Shown: positions 31,062-40,476 of the stretch, in pieces
Layout of the letters: every line of letters begins with the position of its first letter
Numbering within the stretch: the stretch's first letter is position 1
Made by a program: the position numbers and the translations under genes
The notes under the pieces: generated by a model
What the model saw: the letters and a program-made list of their open reading frames with translations, nothing else
Told to the model about the DNA's origin: nothing
The model's database searches: none
DNA from: Pseudomonas oryzae
GTDB lineage: Bacteria; Pseudomonadota; Gammaproteobacteria; Pseudomonadales; Pseudomonadaceae
DNA length: 64,000 bases
Direction: 5' to 3'
NCBI RefSeq assembly: GCF_900104805.1
Contig: NZ_LT629751.1
Coordinates: 2,275,001-2,339,000, forward strand

Positions 31062-31796
31062 TCAACCCTCCTCGACCAGGGTGCCTTCGGCGCCCCCGAC
31101 AACAATGTTAAGCAAGGCTCCGGGCTTGTTCATGTTGAACACCCGCAGCGGCATCTTGTGATCGCGGCACAGGCAGATGGCGGTCAGATCCATCACGCCC
31201 AGCTTGCGATCGAGCACCTCGTCATAGGTCAGGCGCTCGAATTTTTCGGCATTGGGATCCTTGAACGGATCGGCAGTGTACACGCCATCGACCTTGGTGG
31301 CCTTCAGCACCAGGTCGGCATCGATCTCGATGGCGCGCAGGCAGGCGGCGGAATCGGTGGTGAAGAACGGATTGCCGGTACCCGCCGAGAAGATAACCAC
31401 CTCGCCGGCGTTCAGATGACGCATCGCCTTGCGCCGGTCATAGTGGTCGGTGACCCCGACCATGGAGATGGCGGACATCACCAGCGCCGGAATGCTCGAG
31501 CGCTCCAGGGCGTCGCGCATGGCCAGCGAGTTCATCACCGTGGCCAGCATGCCCATGTGGTCGCCGGTCACCCGATCCATGCCCGCCGCGCTCAGCGCCG
31601 CGCCGCGGAACAGGTTGCCGCCGCCGATGACCAACCCCACCTGGACGCCGATCCCAACCAGCTGGCCGATCTCCAGGGCCATGCGATCGAGCACCTTGGG
31701 ATCGATCCCGAAGTCCTCGCTGCCCATCAGCGCTTCCCCGCTGAGCTTGAGCAGAATACGTTTGTAGCGGGCTTGGCGACCACTGAGTTGGGCCAT
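31062..31796 (-). CDS. pyrH: UMP kinase
   Basis: A 244-residue bacterial UMP kinase (amino-acid-kinase fold) that makes UDP. The start at 31796 gives [20 protein letters not shown]; the open frame upstream is leader sequence. [24 protein letters not shown], and the C-terminal [22 protein letters not shown] are family blocks. It is separated from tsf by a terminator, so it probably has its own promoter within 31797-31950. Confidence 0.97.
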   Translation of the reverse strand: MAQLSGRQARYKRILLKLSGEALMGSEDFGIDPKVLDRMALEIGQLVGIGVQVGLVIGGGNLFRGAALSAAGMDRVTGDHMGMLATVMNSLAMRDALERSSIPALVMSAISMVGVTDHYDRRKAMRHLNAGEVVIFSAGTGNPFFTTDSAACLRAIEIDADLVLKATKVDGVYTADPFKDPNAEKFERLTYDEVLDRKLGVMDLTAICLCRDHKMPLRVFNMNKPGALLNIVVGGAEGTLVEEG

Positions 31797-31950
31797 ACGA
31801 ATCTCCTGGCAGTGTGATGTTGCGAAAAGCCGGCGCTCTCCGCGCTCCGGCGCGGATTTGACCGCACCGGAAAAAATCCGTGCCCCCATGGCACTAAAAA
31901 AACGGCAATCCCTGCGCACTTCCGACAGGCACGGCCTGTCGAGCCGCAAA

Positions 31951-31984
31951 GAAAAGGCTGCGCGCGCTAGCGGGCAGCCTTTTC
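31951..31984 (-). terminator. Intrinsic terminator after tsf
   Basis: An 11-bp perfect stem, GAAAAGGCTGC / GCAGCCTTTTC with a 12-base loop, lies 20 bp past the tsf stop. The A/T ends give T-runs on both strands, but only tsf reads into it. A second small palindrome, CGACAGGC / GCCTGTCG, sits just beyond (31923-31941) towards pyrH. Confidence 0.85.
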
Positions 31985-32004
31985 TTCGACGGCGTCAGAC
32001 CACC

Positions 32005-32874
32005 TTACTGCTGGCTGGCAGCGACCTGGGCAGCCACTTCGGCAGCGAAGTCGACCTCGGCCTTCTCGATGCCCTCGCCCACTTCGTAGCGCACGAAGGA
32101 AACGACTTCGGCACCGGCCTTCTTGGCCAGCTCACCGACCTTGACTTCCGGATCCTTGACGAACGGCTGCTCGACCAGGCTGGCTTCGGCGAGGAACTTG
32201 CTGATGCGGCCCTTGACCATGTTCTCGACGATGTTTTCCGGCTTGCCGGCGATCTTGTCGGCGTTCAGGGCCAGGAAGATTTCCTTTTCCTTGGCGATGG
32301 CTTCTTCGGAAACCTGGGCCGGGGAGAGGAACTGCGGGTTGCTGGCAGCCACGTGCATGGCGATGTCGCGAGCCAGCTCCGGGGTGCCGCCACTCAGGGT
32401 CACCAGCACGCCGATACGGTGGCCGTGCAGGTAGGCGCCGACCACGTCGCCCTCGACGCGGGTCAGGCGACGGATGTTGACGTTCTCGCCGCACTTGGCG
32501 ACCAGAGCTTCACGAGCGGCCTCACGGGAGGCGACCAGCGGAGCGACTTCGGTCAGGCCGTTGGCGAAGGCCTCTTCCAGGCTCTCGGCGACGAAGGCCT
32601 TGAAGTCGTCCTGCAGGGCCAGGAAGTCGGTCTGCGAGTTGACTTCGACGATCACGGCCGACTTGTTGTCAGCAGCGACCTTGACGGCGATGGAGCCTTC
32701 GGCGGCGATGTTGCCAGCCTTCTTGGCGGCCTTGATGGCGCCGGAGGCGCGCATGTCGTCGATGGCCTTCTCGATGTCGCCATCGGCGGCAACCAGAGCC
32801 TTCTTGCACTCCATCATGCCTTGGCCGGTACGCTCGCGCAGTTCTTTAACCAGGGCTGCAGTGATCTCTGCCAT
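32005..32874 (-). CDS. tsf: Elongation factor Ts
   Basis: A 289-residue guanine-nucleotide exchange factor for EF-Tu. The N-terminal UBA-like domain (AEITAALVKELRERTGQGMM) and the catalytic VNSQTDFLALQDDF block are both present, followed by the two core subdomains. It follows rpsB after an intrinsic terminator, the standard rpsB-tsf layout. Confidence 0.98.
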   Translation of the reverse strand: MAEITAALVKELRERTGQGMMECKKALVAADGDIEKAIDDMRASGAIKAAKKAGNIAAEGSIAVKVAADNKSAVIVEVNSQTDFLALQDDFKAFVAESLEEAFANGLTEVAPLVASREAAREALVAKCGENVNIRRLTRVEGDVVGAYLHGHRIGVLVTLSGGTPELARDIAMHVAASNPQFLSPAQVSEEAIAKEKEIFLALNADKIAGKPENIVENMVKGRISKFLAEASLVEQPFVKDPEVKVGELAKKAGAEVVSFVRYEVGEGIEKAEVDFAAEVAAQVAASQQ

Positions 32875-32940
32875 GTTCGGAATCCTCTAGAGTTGCTCTA
32901 AAACTGTTTACCCGGCGAACCGGATAGCAATTCGGAAGTG

Positions 32941-32969
32941 GCAAAAAGGGGGCCTAGCCCCCTTTTTGC
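32941..32969. terminator. Terminator/attenuator between rpsB and tsf
   Basis: A 13-bp perfect stem, GCAAAAAGGGGGC / GCCCCCTTTTTGC with a 3-base CTA loop. It lies 32 bp after the rpsB stop on the minus strand, with a five-base T-run inside the distal arm. It probably makes tsf transcription a read-through fraction of rpsB transcription. Confidence 0.85.
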
Positions 32970-33001
32970 GCACCGGATAACGCTGGACGGCGCGCGTGCG
33001 C

Positions 33002-33739
33002 TCAGCCTTCAGCGGCTTCGGACGGAGCTTCCTCGACGAACTCGTCGCCGGCGCCGGCCTTGGACTTGCCGCTCAGCACGGCATCGGCCATGGAGCCCAG
33101 GTACAGCTGAACGGCGCGGATGGCGTCGTCGTTACCCGGGATGATGTAGTCCACGCCTTCCGGGCTGCTGTTGGTATCGACGACGCCGATGACCGGGATG
33201 CCCAGCTTGTTGGCTTCGGTGATGGCAATGCGCTCGTGGTCGACGTCGATCACGAACAGCGCGTCCGGCAGGCCGCCCATCTCCTTGATACCGCCCAGGC
33301 TGCGCTCCAGCTTCTCCAGGTCGCGCGAACGCATCAGCGCTTCCTTCTTGGTCAGCTTCTCGAAGGTGCCGTCCTGGGACTGGACTTCCAGCTCGCGCAG
33401 GCGCTTGATCGAGGCGCGGATGGTCTTGTAGTTGGTCAGCATGCCGCCGAGCCAGCGGTGATCGACGAACGGCATACCAGCGCGGGTAGCCTCTTCGCGA
33501 ACGATCTTGCCAGCGGAGCGCTTGGTGCCGACGAACAGGATCTTGTTCTTGCCAGCTGCCAGCTTCTCAACGAAGGCCAGGGCCTCGTTGAACATCGGCA
33601 GGGTCTTTTCCAGGTTGATAATGTGGATCTTGTTGCGCGCGCCGAAAATGTACTTGCCCATCTTCGGGTTCCAGTAACGGGTCTGGTGACCGAAGTGGCA
33701 GCCGGCCTTGAGCATATCGCGCATGTTGACTTGGGACAT
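33002..33739 (-). CDS. rpsB: 30S ribosomal protein S2
   Basis: A 245-residue protein of the small subunit. It begins [27 protein letters not shown], has the coiled-coil insertion, and contains [15 protein letters not shown] and [23 protein letters not shown]. The C-terminal tail is acidic ([14 protein letters not shown]). It is the first gene of the long minus-strand block and is divergent from map. S2 usually controls its own operon through the mRNA leader; I did not identify such a leader motif in the 264-bp gap. Confidence 0.98.
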   Translation of the reverse strand: MSQVNMRDMLKAGCHFGHQTRYWNPKMGKYIFGARNKIHIINLEKTLPMFNEALAFVEKLAAGKNKILFVGTKRSAGKIVREEATRAGMPFVDHRWLGGMLTNYKTIRASIKRLRELEVQSQDGTFEKLTKKEALMRSRDLEKLERSLGGIKEMGGLPDALFVIDVDHERIAITEANKLGIPVIGVVDTNSSPEGVDYIIPGNDDAIRAVQLYLGSMADAVLSGKSKAGAGDEFVEEAPSEAAEG

Positions 33740-33872
33740 TTCTCTTCCTCAGATAAGTCGGGTTGGGCCTCCACGCACCCCAATATCCAACCCTCGCGGG
33801 CACCCAGGATAGTTGTGTCGATGCGTGTGTGGTTTCGATGCCTTTCCGGGACCACCCCGAAAAGCGCCGCGC

Positions 33873-33900
33873 TTTATACCATACCTGCGCGCCGGACGAA
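33873..33900 (-). promoter_or_regulatory. Candidate rpsB promoter
   Basis: Minus-strand TATAAA (33873-33878) preceded by TTCGTC (33895-33900) with 16-bp spacing, about 135 bp before the rpsB start. The -10 is good; the -35 is weak. Confidence 0.4.
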
Positions 33901-33947
33901 ACCCGGGCGACGCCGCAGCGACCGCCCGCAGGCGCGTCCGCCTCTGT

Positions 33948-33953
33948 TAGAAT
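33948..33953 (+). promoter_or_regulatory. Candidate -10 box for map
   Basis: TAGAAT in the context TGTTAGAAT lies about 50 bp before the map start codon. No clear -35 was found, so this is a suggestion only. Confidence 0.35.
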
Positions 33954-34003
33954 GCCAACCTTTCCTGTTTACCAGAGCGGGCGCCCCGCACCAGAGAGAA
34001 CTG

Positions 34004-34786
34004 ATGACCGTCACCATCAAGACCCCCGAGGAAATCGAGAAAATGCGCGTGGCCGGCCGCCTGGCCGCCGACGTGCTGGAAATGATCGAGCCCCACGTCA
34101 AGGCCGGGGTCACCACCGACGAACTCAACCGCCTGTGCCACGACTACATCGTCGACGTGCAGCAGGCCATACCGGCGCCGCTCAACTACAAGGGCTTCCC
34201 CAAGTCGATCTGCACCTCGCTCAACCACGTGGTCTGCCACGGCATCCCCAATGACAAGCCGCTGAAGGATGGCGACATCCTCAACATCGACATCACCGTG
34301 ATCAAGGACGGCTACTTCGGCGACACCAGCAAGATGTTCATGGTCGGCAAGGTGCCCGAGTGGGCCACCCGCCTGTGCCAGGTCACCCAGGAATGCCTGT
34401 ACAAGGGCATCTCGGTGGTGCGTCCCGGCGCGCGCCTGGGCGACATCGGCGAGATCATCCAGAAGCACGCCGAGAAGAACGGCTACTCGGTGGTCCGCGA
34501 GTACTGCGGCCACGGCATTGGCAACGTGTTCCACGAGGAGCCGCAGGTGCTGCACTACGGCCGCGCCGGCACCGGCCTGGAGCTGAAGGCGGGGATGACC
34601 TTCACCATCGAGCCGATGATCAACCAGGGCCGCCACGAGACCCGCCTGCTCGGCGATGGCTGGACCGCCATCACCAAGGATCGCAAGCTGTCCGCCCAGT
34701 ACGAGCACACCATCCTGGTGACCGACAGCGGCTGCGAGATCCTGACCCTGCGCAGCGACGACACCATCGCCCGCTGCCTGCCCTGA
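34004..34786 (+). CDS. map: Methionine aminopeptidase, type I
   Basis: A 260-residue enzyme that removes the initiator methionine from new proteins. The start at 34004 follows GAGAGAA and gives MTVTIKTPEEIEKMRVAGRL. Metal ligands lie in NIDITVIKDGYFGDTSKMF (two Asp), CGHGIGNVFHEEPQV (His), TIEPM (Glu) and the C-terminal QYEHTILVT (Glu). It is divergent from rpsB and 30 bp upstream of glnD. Confidence 0.98.
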   Translation: MTVTIKTPEEIEKMRVAGRLAADVLEMIEPHVKAGVTTDELNRLCHDYIVDVQQAIPAPLNYKGFPKSICTSLNHVVCHGIPNDKPLKDGDILNIDITVIKDGYFGDTSKMFMVGKVPEWATRLCQVTQECLYKGISVVRPGARLGDIGEIIQKHAEKNGYSVVREYCGHGIGNVFHEEPQVLHYGRAGTGLELKAGMTFTIEPMINQGRHETRLLGDGWTAITKDRKLSAQYEHTILVTDSGCEILTLRSDDTIARCLP

Positions 34787-34816
34787 TCAGCACCACCAGC
34801 GACAGGAGAACGCCCG

Positions 34817-37528
34817 ATGCACCCGACGGATGTGGACAACGAACTGTTCGACCGCGGCCAGTTCCAGGCTGAGCTGGCGCTGAAGAGCAGCCCGATACCC
34901 GCCTTCAAGAAGGCCATCCGCCGGGCGGGCGAAGTACTAGACGAGCGCTTCTCCGCCACCTGCGACATCCGCAACCTGATCACCGGGCGCGCCTGGTTCG
35001 TCGACCAGATCCTGCGCGAGGCCTGGGCACGCTTCGACTGGGGCAGCCAGGACAACGTGGCCCTGGTCGCGGTCGGCGGCTACGGCCGCGGCGAGCTGCA
35101 CCCGCACTCGGACATCGACATCCTGATCCTCCTCGACGGCGCCCAGCACGAAGCCCTGCGCGAGCCGATCGAGGGCTTCCTCACCCTGCTGTGGGACATC
35201 GGCCTGGAGATCGGCCAGAGCGTGCGCTCGATAGAGGAGTGCGCCAGCGAGGCGCGCGCCGACCTGACGGTGATCACCAACCTGATGGAAAGCCGCACCA
35301 TCGCCGGGCCGGACGAGCTGCGCCAGCGCATGCGCGCCGCCACCGGTACCCAGTACATGTGGCCGGCGCGCGAGTTCTTCCTCGCCAAGCGCGCCGAGCA
35401 GCGCGCCCGCCACGCCAAGTACAACGACACCGAGTACAACCTCGAGCCCAACGTCAAGGGTTCGCCCGGCGGCCTGCGCGACCTGCAACACATCCTCTGG
35501 GTCATCTGCCGGCAGTACGGCACCCTCAGCCTGGAAACCCTGGTCACCCGCGGCCTGCTGACCGACAACGAATACAACCTGCTGACCTCCAGCCAGACCT
35601 TCCTGTGGAAGGTGCGCTACGCCCTGCACATGATCGCCGGGCGCGCCGAGGACCGTCTGCTGTTCGACCACCAGCGCCGCCTGGCCGGCCTGCTCGGCTT
35701 CGAGGCCAGCGACACCAAGCTCGCGGTCGAGCAGTTCATGCAGAAGTACTACCGGGTGGTGATGGCCGCCGCCGAGCTGAGCGACCTGGTCAACCAGACC
35801 CTCGAGGAGCTGCTCCTCGAGCAGCCCGACCCCGCCCCGCCGCGCCAGCTCAACGCGCGCTTCCAGGTGCGCGACGGCTTCATCGAGGCGATCCACCCGA
35901 ACGTGTTCAAGCGCAGCCCCAGCGCCATCCTCGAGGTCTTCGTGCTGATGGCCCAGCACCCGGAGATCCGCGGCGTGCGCTCGGACACCATCCGCCTGCT
36001 GCGCGACCACCGCCACCTGATCGACGACAAGTTCCGCCACGATATCCGCAACACCAGCCTGTTCGTCGAGCTGTTCAAGTCGCACGAGGGCATCCACCGC
36101 AACCTGCGGCGGATGAACCGCTACGGCATCCTCGGCCGCTACCTGCCGGAGTTCGGCCACATCGTCGGCCAGATGCAGCACGACCTGTTCCACATCTATA
36201 CAGTCGACGCGCATACACTCAACCTGATCAAGAACCTGCGCAAGCTCAACCGCCCGGACATGGCCGAGAAGTTCCCGCTGGCCAGCGAGCTGATGGCCAA
36301 GCTGCCCAAGCCCGAGCTGGTGTATTTCGCCGGGCTCTACCACGACATCGCCAAGGGCCGCGGCGGCGACCACTCCGAACTGGGCGCCCGGGACGCGCTG
36401 GACTTCTGCGCGCGCCACCACCTGCCACCGTGGGACAGCCGGCTGATCGCTTGGCTGGTGCGCAACCACCTGCTGATGTCGACCACCGCGCAGCGCAAGG
36501 ACCTCTCCGATCCGCAGGTGATCCACGACTTCGCCCGCGCCGTCGGCGATCAGGTCCACCTCGACTACCTGTACGTGCTGACCGTGGCCGACATCAACGC
36601 CACCAACCCGACGCTGTGGAACTCGTGGCGCGCCTCGCTGCTGCGCCAGCTGTACGCCGAGACCAAGCGCGCCCTGCGCCGCGGCCTGGAAAACCCGCTC
36701 GACCGCGAGGAGCGCATCCGCGAGAACCAGCATGCCGCCCTCGACCTGCTGCGCAGCCGCGGCCAGGTCGACGGCGACGCCGCCGAGCAGCTGTGGGCGC
36801 AACTGGGCGACGACTACTTCCTGCGCCACAGCCCCGAGGACATCGCCTGGCACACCGAGGCGATCCTCCAGCACCCCCATGACGGCGCGCCGCTGGTGCT
36901 GATCAAGGAAACCACCCAGCGCGAGTTCGAGGGCGGCACGCAGATCTTCATCTACGCGCCCGACCAGCACGACTTCTTCGCGGTGACCGTGGCGGCGATG
37001 GACCAGCTCAACCTGAACATCCAGGACGCGCGCATCCTCACCTCGACCAGCCAGTTCACCCTCGACACCTACGTGGTGCTGGACGCCGACGGCGGCTCGA
37101 TCGGCGACGATCCGCAGCGCATCCGCGAGATTCGCCAGGGCCTGATCGACGCGCTGAAGAACCCGCAGGACTACAGCAGCATCATCAAGCGGCGCGTGCC
37201 GCGCCAGCTGAAAAGCTTCGGCTTCGCCCCGCAGGTGACCATCCACACCGACGCCCAGCGCCCGCTCAGCATCATCGAGGTGATCGCCCCGGATCGCCCC
37301 GGCCTGCTGGCCCGCATCGGCCAGATCTTCCTCGACTTCAACCTGTCGGTGCTCAACGCCAAGATCGCCACCCTGGGCGAGCGCGTGGAAGACGTATTCT
37401 TCGTCACCGACGAACACAACCAGCCGCTGGCCGACCCGGAGCTCTGCGCCCGCCTGCAGGAATCCCTGGCCCGCCAGCTCTCCGACACCCCGGACAGCCT
37501 GATCACGCCGTCCCGCATCCGCTTCTGA
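34817..37528 (+). CDS. glnD: Bifunctional [PII] uridylyltransferase / uridylyl-removing enzyme
   Basis: A 903-residue nitrogen sensor that uridylylates PII (GlnB/GlnK) when glutamine is low and reverses this when it is high. The nucleotidyltransferase site is GGYGRGE (87-93) with Asp99 and Asp101 in SDIDILIL. The HD hydrolase follows with [17 protein letters not shown]. Two C-terminal ACT domains (about 705-790 and 815-890, the latter with [19 protein letters not shown]) bind glutamine. Full length. dapC starts 13 bp downstream. Confidence 0.98.
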   Translation: MHPTDVDNELFDRGQFQAELALKSSPIPAFKKAIRRAGEVLDERFSATCDIRNLITGRAWFVDQILREAWARFDWGSQDNVALVAVGGYGRGELHPHSDIDILILLDGAQHEALREPIEGFLTLLWDIGLEIGQSVRSIEECASEARADLTVITNLMESRTIAGPDELRQRMRAATGTQYMWPAREFFLAKRAEQRARHAKYNDTEYNLEPNVKGSPGGLRDLQHILWVICRQYGTLSLETLVTRGLLTDNEYNLLTSSQTFLWKVRYALHMIAGRAEDRLLFDHQRRLAGLLGFEASDTKLAVEQFMQKYYRVVMAAAELSDLVNQTLEELLLEQPDPAPPRQLNARFQVRDGFIEAIHPNVFKRSPSAILEVFVLMAQHPEIRGVRSDTIRLLRDHRHLIDDKFRHDIRNTSLFVELFKSHEGIHRNLRRMNRYGILGRYLPEFGHIVGQMQHDLFHIYTVDAHTLNLIKNLRKLNRPDMAEKFPLASELMAKLPKPELVYFAGLYHDIAKGRGGDHSELGARDALDFCARHHLPPWDSRLIAWLVRNHLLMSTTAQRKDLSDPQVIHDFARAVGDQVHLDYLYVLTVADINATNPTLWNSWRASLLRQLYAETKRALRRGLENPLDREERIRENQHAALDLLRSRGQVDGDAAEQLWAQLGDDYFLRHSPEDIAWHTEAILQHPHDGAPLVLIKETTQREFEGGTQIFIYAPDQHDFFAVTVAAMDQLNLNIQDARILTSTSQFTLDTYVVLDADGGSIGDDPQRIREIRQGLIDALKNPQDYSSIIKRRVPRQLKSFGFAPQVTIHTDAQRPLSIIEVIAPDRPGLLARIGQIFLDFNLSVLNAKIATLGERVEDVFFVTDEHNQPLADPELCARLQESLARQLSDTPDSLITPSRIRF

Positions 37529-37541
37529 ACAGGATCTCTTG

Positions 37542-38744
37542 ATGAACCGAGCCCTCGACCTTCTGCAGCCCTATCCGTTCGAAAAGCTGCGCGCGCTGCT
37601 GGCCGGCGCCCAGCCGCCGGCTGACAAGAAGCCGATCGCCCTGTCCATCGGCGAGCCCAAGCACCGCTCGCCGGATTTCGTCGCCCAGGCGCTGGCCGAC
37701 AACCTCGACCAGCTCGCCGTGTATCCGACCACCATCGGCCTGTCGGCGCTGCGCGAGAGCATTGCCCGCTGGTGCGAGCGCCGCTTCGGTGTGCCGGGCG
37801 GCTGGCTCGATCCGGCCCGCCACGTGCTGCCGGTCAACGGTACCCGCGAGGCGCTGTTCGCCTTCACCCAGGCCGTGGTGAACCGCGAACCGGACGCCCT
37901 GGTGGTCAGCCCCAATCCGTTCTACCAGATCTACGAAGGCGCCACCCTGCTCGCCGGCGCCCAGCCGCACTACCTGCCGTGCCTGGCCGAGAACGGCTTC
38001 AACCCGGACTTCGACGCCGTGCCGACCGAGGTCTGGCAACGCTGCCAGATCCTGTTCATCTGCTCGCCGGGCAACCCCACCGGCGCGCTGGTGCCGCTGG
38101 ACACCCTGAAGCAGCTGATCGCCCTGGCCGATGAGCACGACTTCGTGATCGCCGCCGACGAGTGCTACAGCGAGCTGTACTTCGACGAGGACAACCCGCC
38201 GCCCGGCCTGCTGAGCGCCTGCGCCGAACTGGGCCGCAGCGACTTCAAACGCTGCGTGGTGTTCCACAGCCTGTCCAAGCGCTCCAACCTGCCGGGCCTG
38301 CGCTCGGGCTTCGTCGCCGGCGATGCCGAGATCCTCAAGCCGTTCCTGCTCTACCGCACCTACCACGGCTGCGCCATGCCGGTGCAGACCCAGCTGGCCA
38401 GCATCGCCGCGTGGAACGACGAGGCGCACGTGCGCGCCAACCGCGACCTCTATCGCGAGAAGTTCGCCGCGGTGCTGGAAGTGCTGCAGGGCGTGCTCGA
38501 CGTGCAGCGCCCGGACGGCGGCTTCTACCTGTGGGCGAAGACCCCGGTGGCCGACACCACCTTCACCCGCGAGCTGTTCGAACGCGAGCACGTCACCGTG
38601 GTGCCCGGCTCCTACCTGTCGCGCGAAGTGGACGGCGTCAATCCGGGCGCGGGCCGCGTGCGCATGGCCTTGGTCGCGCCGCTGGCCGAGTGCGTCGAGG
38701 CCGCCCAGCGCATCCGCGCTTACCTGGAGAAGCGCCAGGGATGA
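37542..38744 (+). CDS. dapC: Succinyldiaminopimelate transaminase
   Basis: A 400-residue fold-type I PLP enzyme that converts N-succinyl-2-amino-6-ketopimelate to N-succinyl-LL-diaminopimelate in lysine and cell-wall synthesis. AGGAT (37531-37535) precedes the ATG at 37542 by six bases; a TTG one codon upstream is less likely. IALSIGEPKHRSP, NGTREALFAF, FICSPGNPTGALV and the PLP lysine Lys246 (HSLSKRSNLPGLRSGF) are clear. dapD lies just downstream and dapE at 47501. Confidence 0.94.
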   Translation: MNRALDLLQPYPFEKLRALLAGAQPPADKKPIALSIGEPKHRSPDFVAQALADNLDQLAVYPTTIGLSALRESIARWCERRFGVPGGWLDPARHVLPVNGTREALFAFTQAVVNREPDALVVSPNPFYQIYEGATLLAGAQPHYLPCLAENGFNPDFDAVPTEVWQRCQILFICSPGNPTGALVPLDTLKQLIALADEHDFVIAADECYSELYFDEDNPPPGLLSACAELGRSDFKRCVVFHSLSKRSNLPGLRSGFVAGDAEILKPFLLYRTYHGCAMPVQTQLASIAAWNDEAHVRANRDLYREKFAAVLEVLQGVLDVQRPDGGFYLWAKTPVADTTFTRELFEREHVTVVPGSYLSREVDGVNPGAGRVRMALVAPLAECVEAAQRIRAYLEKRQG

Positions 38745-38911
38745 TGGACAACCCGCTCAACGTGATGACCGCCCTGGTCGCCTTCGGCATGCTGCTGCTC
38801 GGCGTCGGCTACAACCGCCGCGACAGCGACGCCGGCGTGGCGCTCATGGCGGGCGGCGTGCTGGTCATGCTGTCCTCGCTGTTCTATCGCCTGTACCTGG
38901 CCTTCGCCTGA
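38741..38911 (+). CDS. Tiny two-helix membrane protein, unknown function
   Basis: A 56-residue protein whose ATG overlaps the dapC stop (ATGA). Two adjacent Met codons could start it. It has two hydrophobic helices (about residues 6-22 and 33-53) joined by a short charged loop, GYNRRDSDAG. Codon use matches its neighbours, and it fills the gap between dapC and the ArsC-like gene exactly, so I take it as real. I do not recognise the family. Confidence 0.7.
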   Translation: MMDNPLNVMTALVAFGMLLLGVGYNRRDSDAGVALMAGGVLVMLSSLFYRLYLAFA

Positions 38912-38926
38912 CCCCCGGAGCCCCTG

Positions 38927-39277
38927 ATGACTGCAATCTGCCTGTACGGCATCAAAGCGTGTGACACCATGAAGAAGGCCCGCACCTGGCTCGACGAGCA
39001 GGGGGTCGCCTACCGGTTCCACGACTACAAGGTCGCCGGCATCGACCGCGCCAGCCTGGAGAAGTGGTGCGCCGAGCACGGCTGGGACAAGGTGCTCAAC
39101 CGCGCCGGCACCACCTTCCGCAAGCTCGCCGACGAGCAGAAGGCCGATCTCGACCAGGCCCGCGCCATCGAGCTGATGCTCGCGCAGCCGTCGATGATCA
39201 AGCGCCCGGTGCTCGACCTCGGCGACCGTACCCTGCTCGGCTTCAAGCCGGAACTCTACGCCGCCGCGCTCGCCTGA
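38927..39277 (+). CDS. ArsC/Spx-family reductase (YffB-like)
   Basis: A 116-residue thioredoxin-fold protein. The single N-terminal Cys12 in YGIKACDTMKKAR replaces the CXXC of thioredoxins, as in YffB. The C-terminal part SMIKRPVLDLGDRTLLGFKPE matches the ArsC family RPI/V segment. YffB-type proteins are not known to be arsenate reductases; a glutathione-dependent thiol role is proposed for the family. Its place between dapC and dapD is conserved in pseudomonads. Confidence 0.88.
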   Translation: MTAICLYGIKACDTMKKARTWLDEQGVAYRFHDYKVAGIDRASLEKWCAEHGWDKVLNRAGTTFRKLADEQKADLDQARAIELMLAQPSMIKRPVLDLGDRTLLGFKPELYAAALA

Positions 39278-39313
39278 GCCGGCCGCCCGCAACTCTCGAA
39301 AGGAAACATCCGC

Positions 39314-40348
39314 ATGTCGCAGAACCTCTACAGCATCGCCTTCGGCGTCGGCACCCAGAACCGCCAGGGCGCCTGGCTGGAAGTCTTCTTCGCCCAGCCG
39401 CTGCTCGCCCCGACCGCCGAACTGGTCGCCGCCACCGCCGCCATCCTCGGCTACGCAGGCGGCAACCAGACCATCGCCATGACCAACCACCAGGCCCACG
39501 ACCTGGCCGGCGCCCTCAAGCAGATCGACGCCGCCCAGGCCGCCCTGCTCACCCGCCTGGCCGAGAGCCGCAAGCCGCTGGTCGCCGTGCTGCTCGCCGA
39601 GGACGCCGCCCCCGCCACCACTCCGGAGGCGTACCTCAAGCTGCACCTGCTGTCCCATCGCCTGGTCAAGCCGCACGGCACCAGCCTGGCCGGCATCTTC
39701 GCCCTGCTGCCCAACGTGGCCTGGACCAACGAGGGCGCCATCGACCTCGGCGAACTGGCCGAGCGCCAGCTGGAAGCCCGCATCAAGGGCGAGCTGCTGG
39801 AAGTGTTCTCGGTGGACAAGTTCCCGAAGATGACCGACTACGTGGTGCCGAGCGGCGTGCGCATCGCCGATACCGCCCGCGTGCGCCTGGGCGCCTACAT
39901 CGGCGAAGGCACCACCATCATGCACGAGGGCTTCGTCAACTTTAACGCCGGTACCGCCGGCCCGGGCATGATCGAAGGCCGCGTCTCCGCCGGCGTGTTC
40001 GTCGGCAAGGGCTCGGACCTCGGCGGCGGCTGCTCGACCATGGGCACCCTGTCCGGCGGCGGCAACATCGTGATCAGCGTCGGCGAAGGCTGCCTGATCG
40101 GCGCCAACGCCGGCATCGGCATCCCGCTGGGCGACCGCTGCACCGTGGAGTCCGGCCTGTACATCACTGCCGGCACCAAGGTCGCCGTGCTCGACGAGCG
40201 GAACAACCTGGTGGAAGTGGTCAAGGCGCGCGACATCGCCGGCCAGAACGACCTGCTGCTGCGCCGCAACTCGCAGACCGGCGCGGTCGAGTGCAAGACC
40301 AACAAGACCGCGATCGAGCTGAACGAGATGCTCCACGCGCACAACTGA
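39314..40348 (+). CDS. dapD: Tetrahydrodipicolinate N-succinyltransferase
   Basis: A 344-residue left-handed beta-helix acyltransferase that uses succinyl-CoA in lysine/diaminopimelate synthesis. The N-terminus SQNLYSIAFGVGTQNRQG and the longer form (344 against about 274 in E. coli) are typical of Pseudomonas. Hexapeptide repeats run from about residue 185 (VRIADTARVRLGAYIGEGTT) through MIEGRVSAGVFVGKGSDLGG. A strong GAAAGGA ribosome site precedes the ATG. A palindromic repeat lies just past the stop. Confidence 0.96.
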   Translation: MSQNLYSIAFGVGTQNRQGAWLEVFFAQPLLAPTAELVAATAAILGYAGGNQTIAMTNHQAHDLAGALKQIDAAQAALLTRLAESRKPLVAVLLAEDAAPATTPEAYLKLHLLSHRLVKPHGTSLAGIFALLPNVAWTNEGAIDLGELAERQLEARIKGELLEVFSVDKFPKMTDYVVPSGVRIADTARVRLGAYIGEGTTIMHEGFVNFNAGTAGPGMIEGRVSAGVFVGKGSDLGGGCSTMGTLSGGGNIVISVGEGCLIGANAGIGIPLGDRCTVESGLYITAGTKVAVLDERNNLVEVVKARDIAGQNDLLLRRNSQTGAVECKTNKTAIELNEMLHAHN

Positions 40349-40357
40349 GCGGCGTCC

Positions 40358-40435
40358 GTAGGGTGGACAACGGCGCAGCCTTGTCCACCACGACGCGCTG
40401 CGGTGGACAAGCGCTGCGCGCGTTGTCCACCCTAC
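40358..40435. repeat. Paired palindrome (REP/BIME-like) between dapD and csdA
   Basis: A 78-bp element bounded by GTAGGGTGGACAAC (40358-40371) and its reverse complement GTTGTCCACCCTAC (40422-40435). Inside are TTGTCCACC (40381-40389) and GGTGGACAA (40402-40410), so it can fold either as two tandem hairpins or as one long one. The 9-bp word occurs four times. It begins 10 bp after the dapD stop and could end that transcript or stabilise its 3' end. Confidence 0.85.
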
Positions 40436-40476
40436 CGCTAACCGCCCTACCGGGACCGCCCCTGACAGGAGCCACC

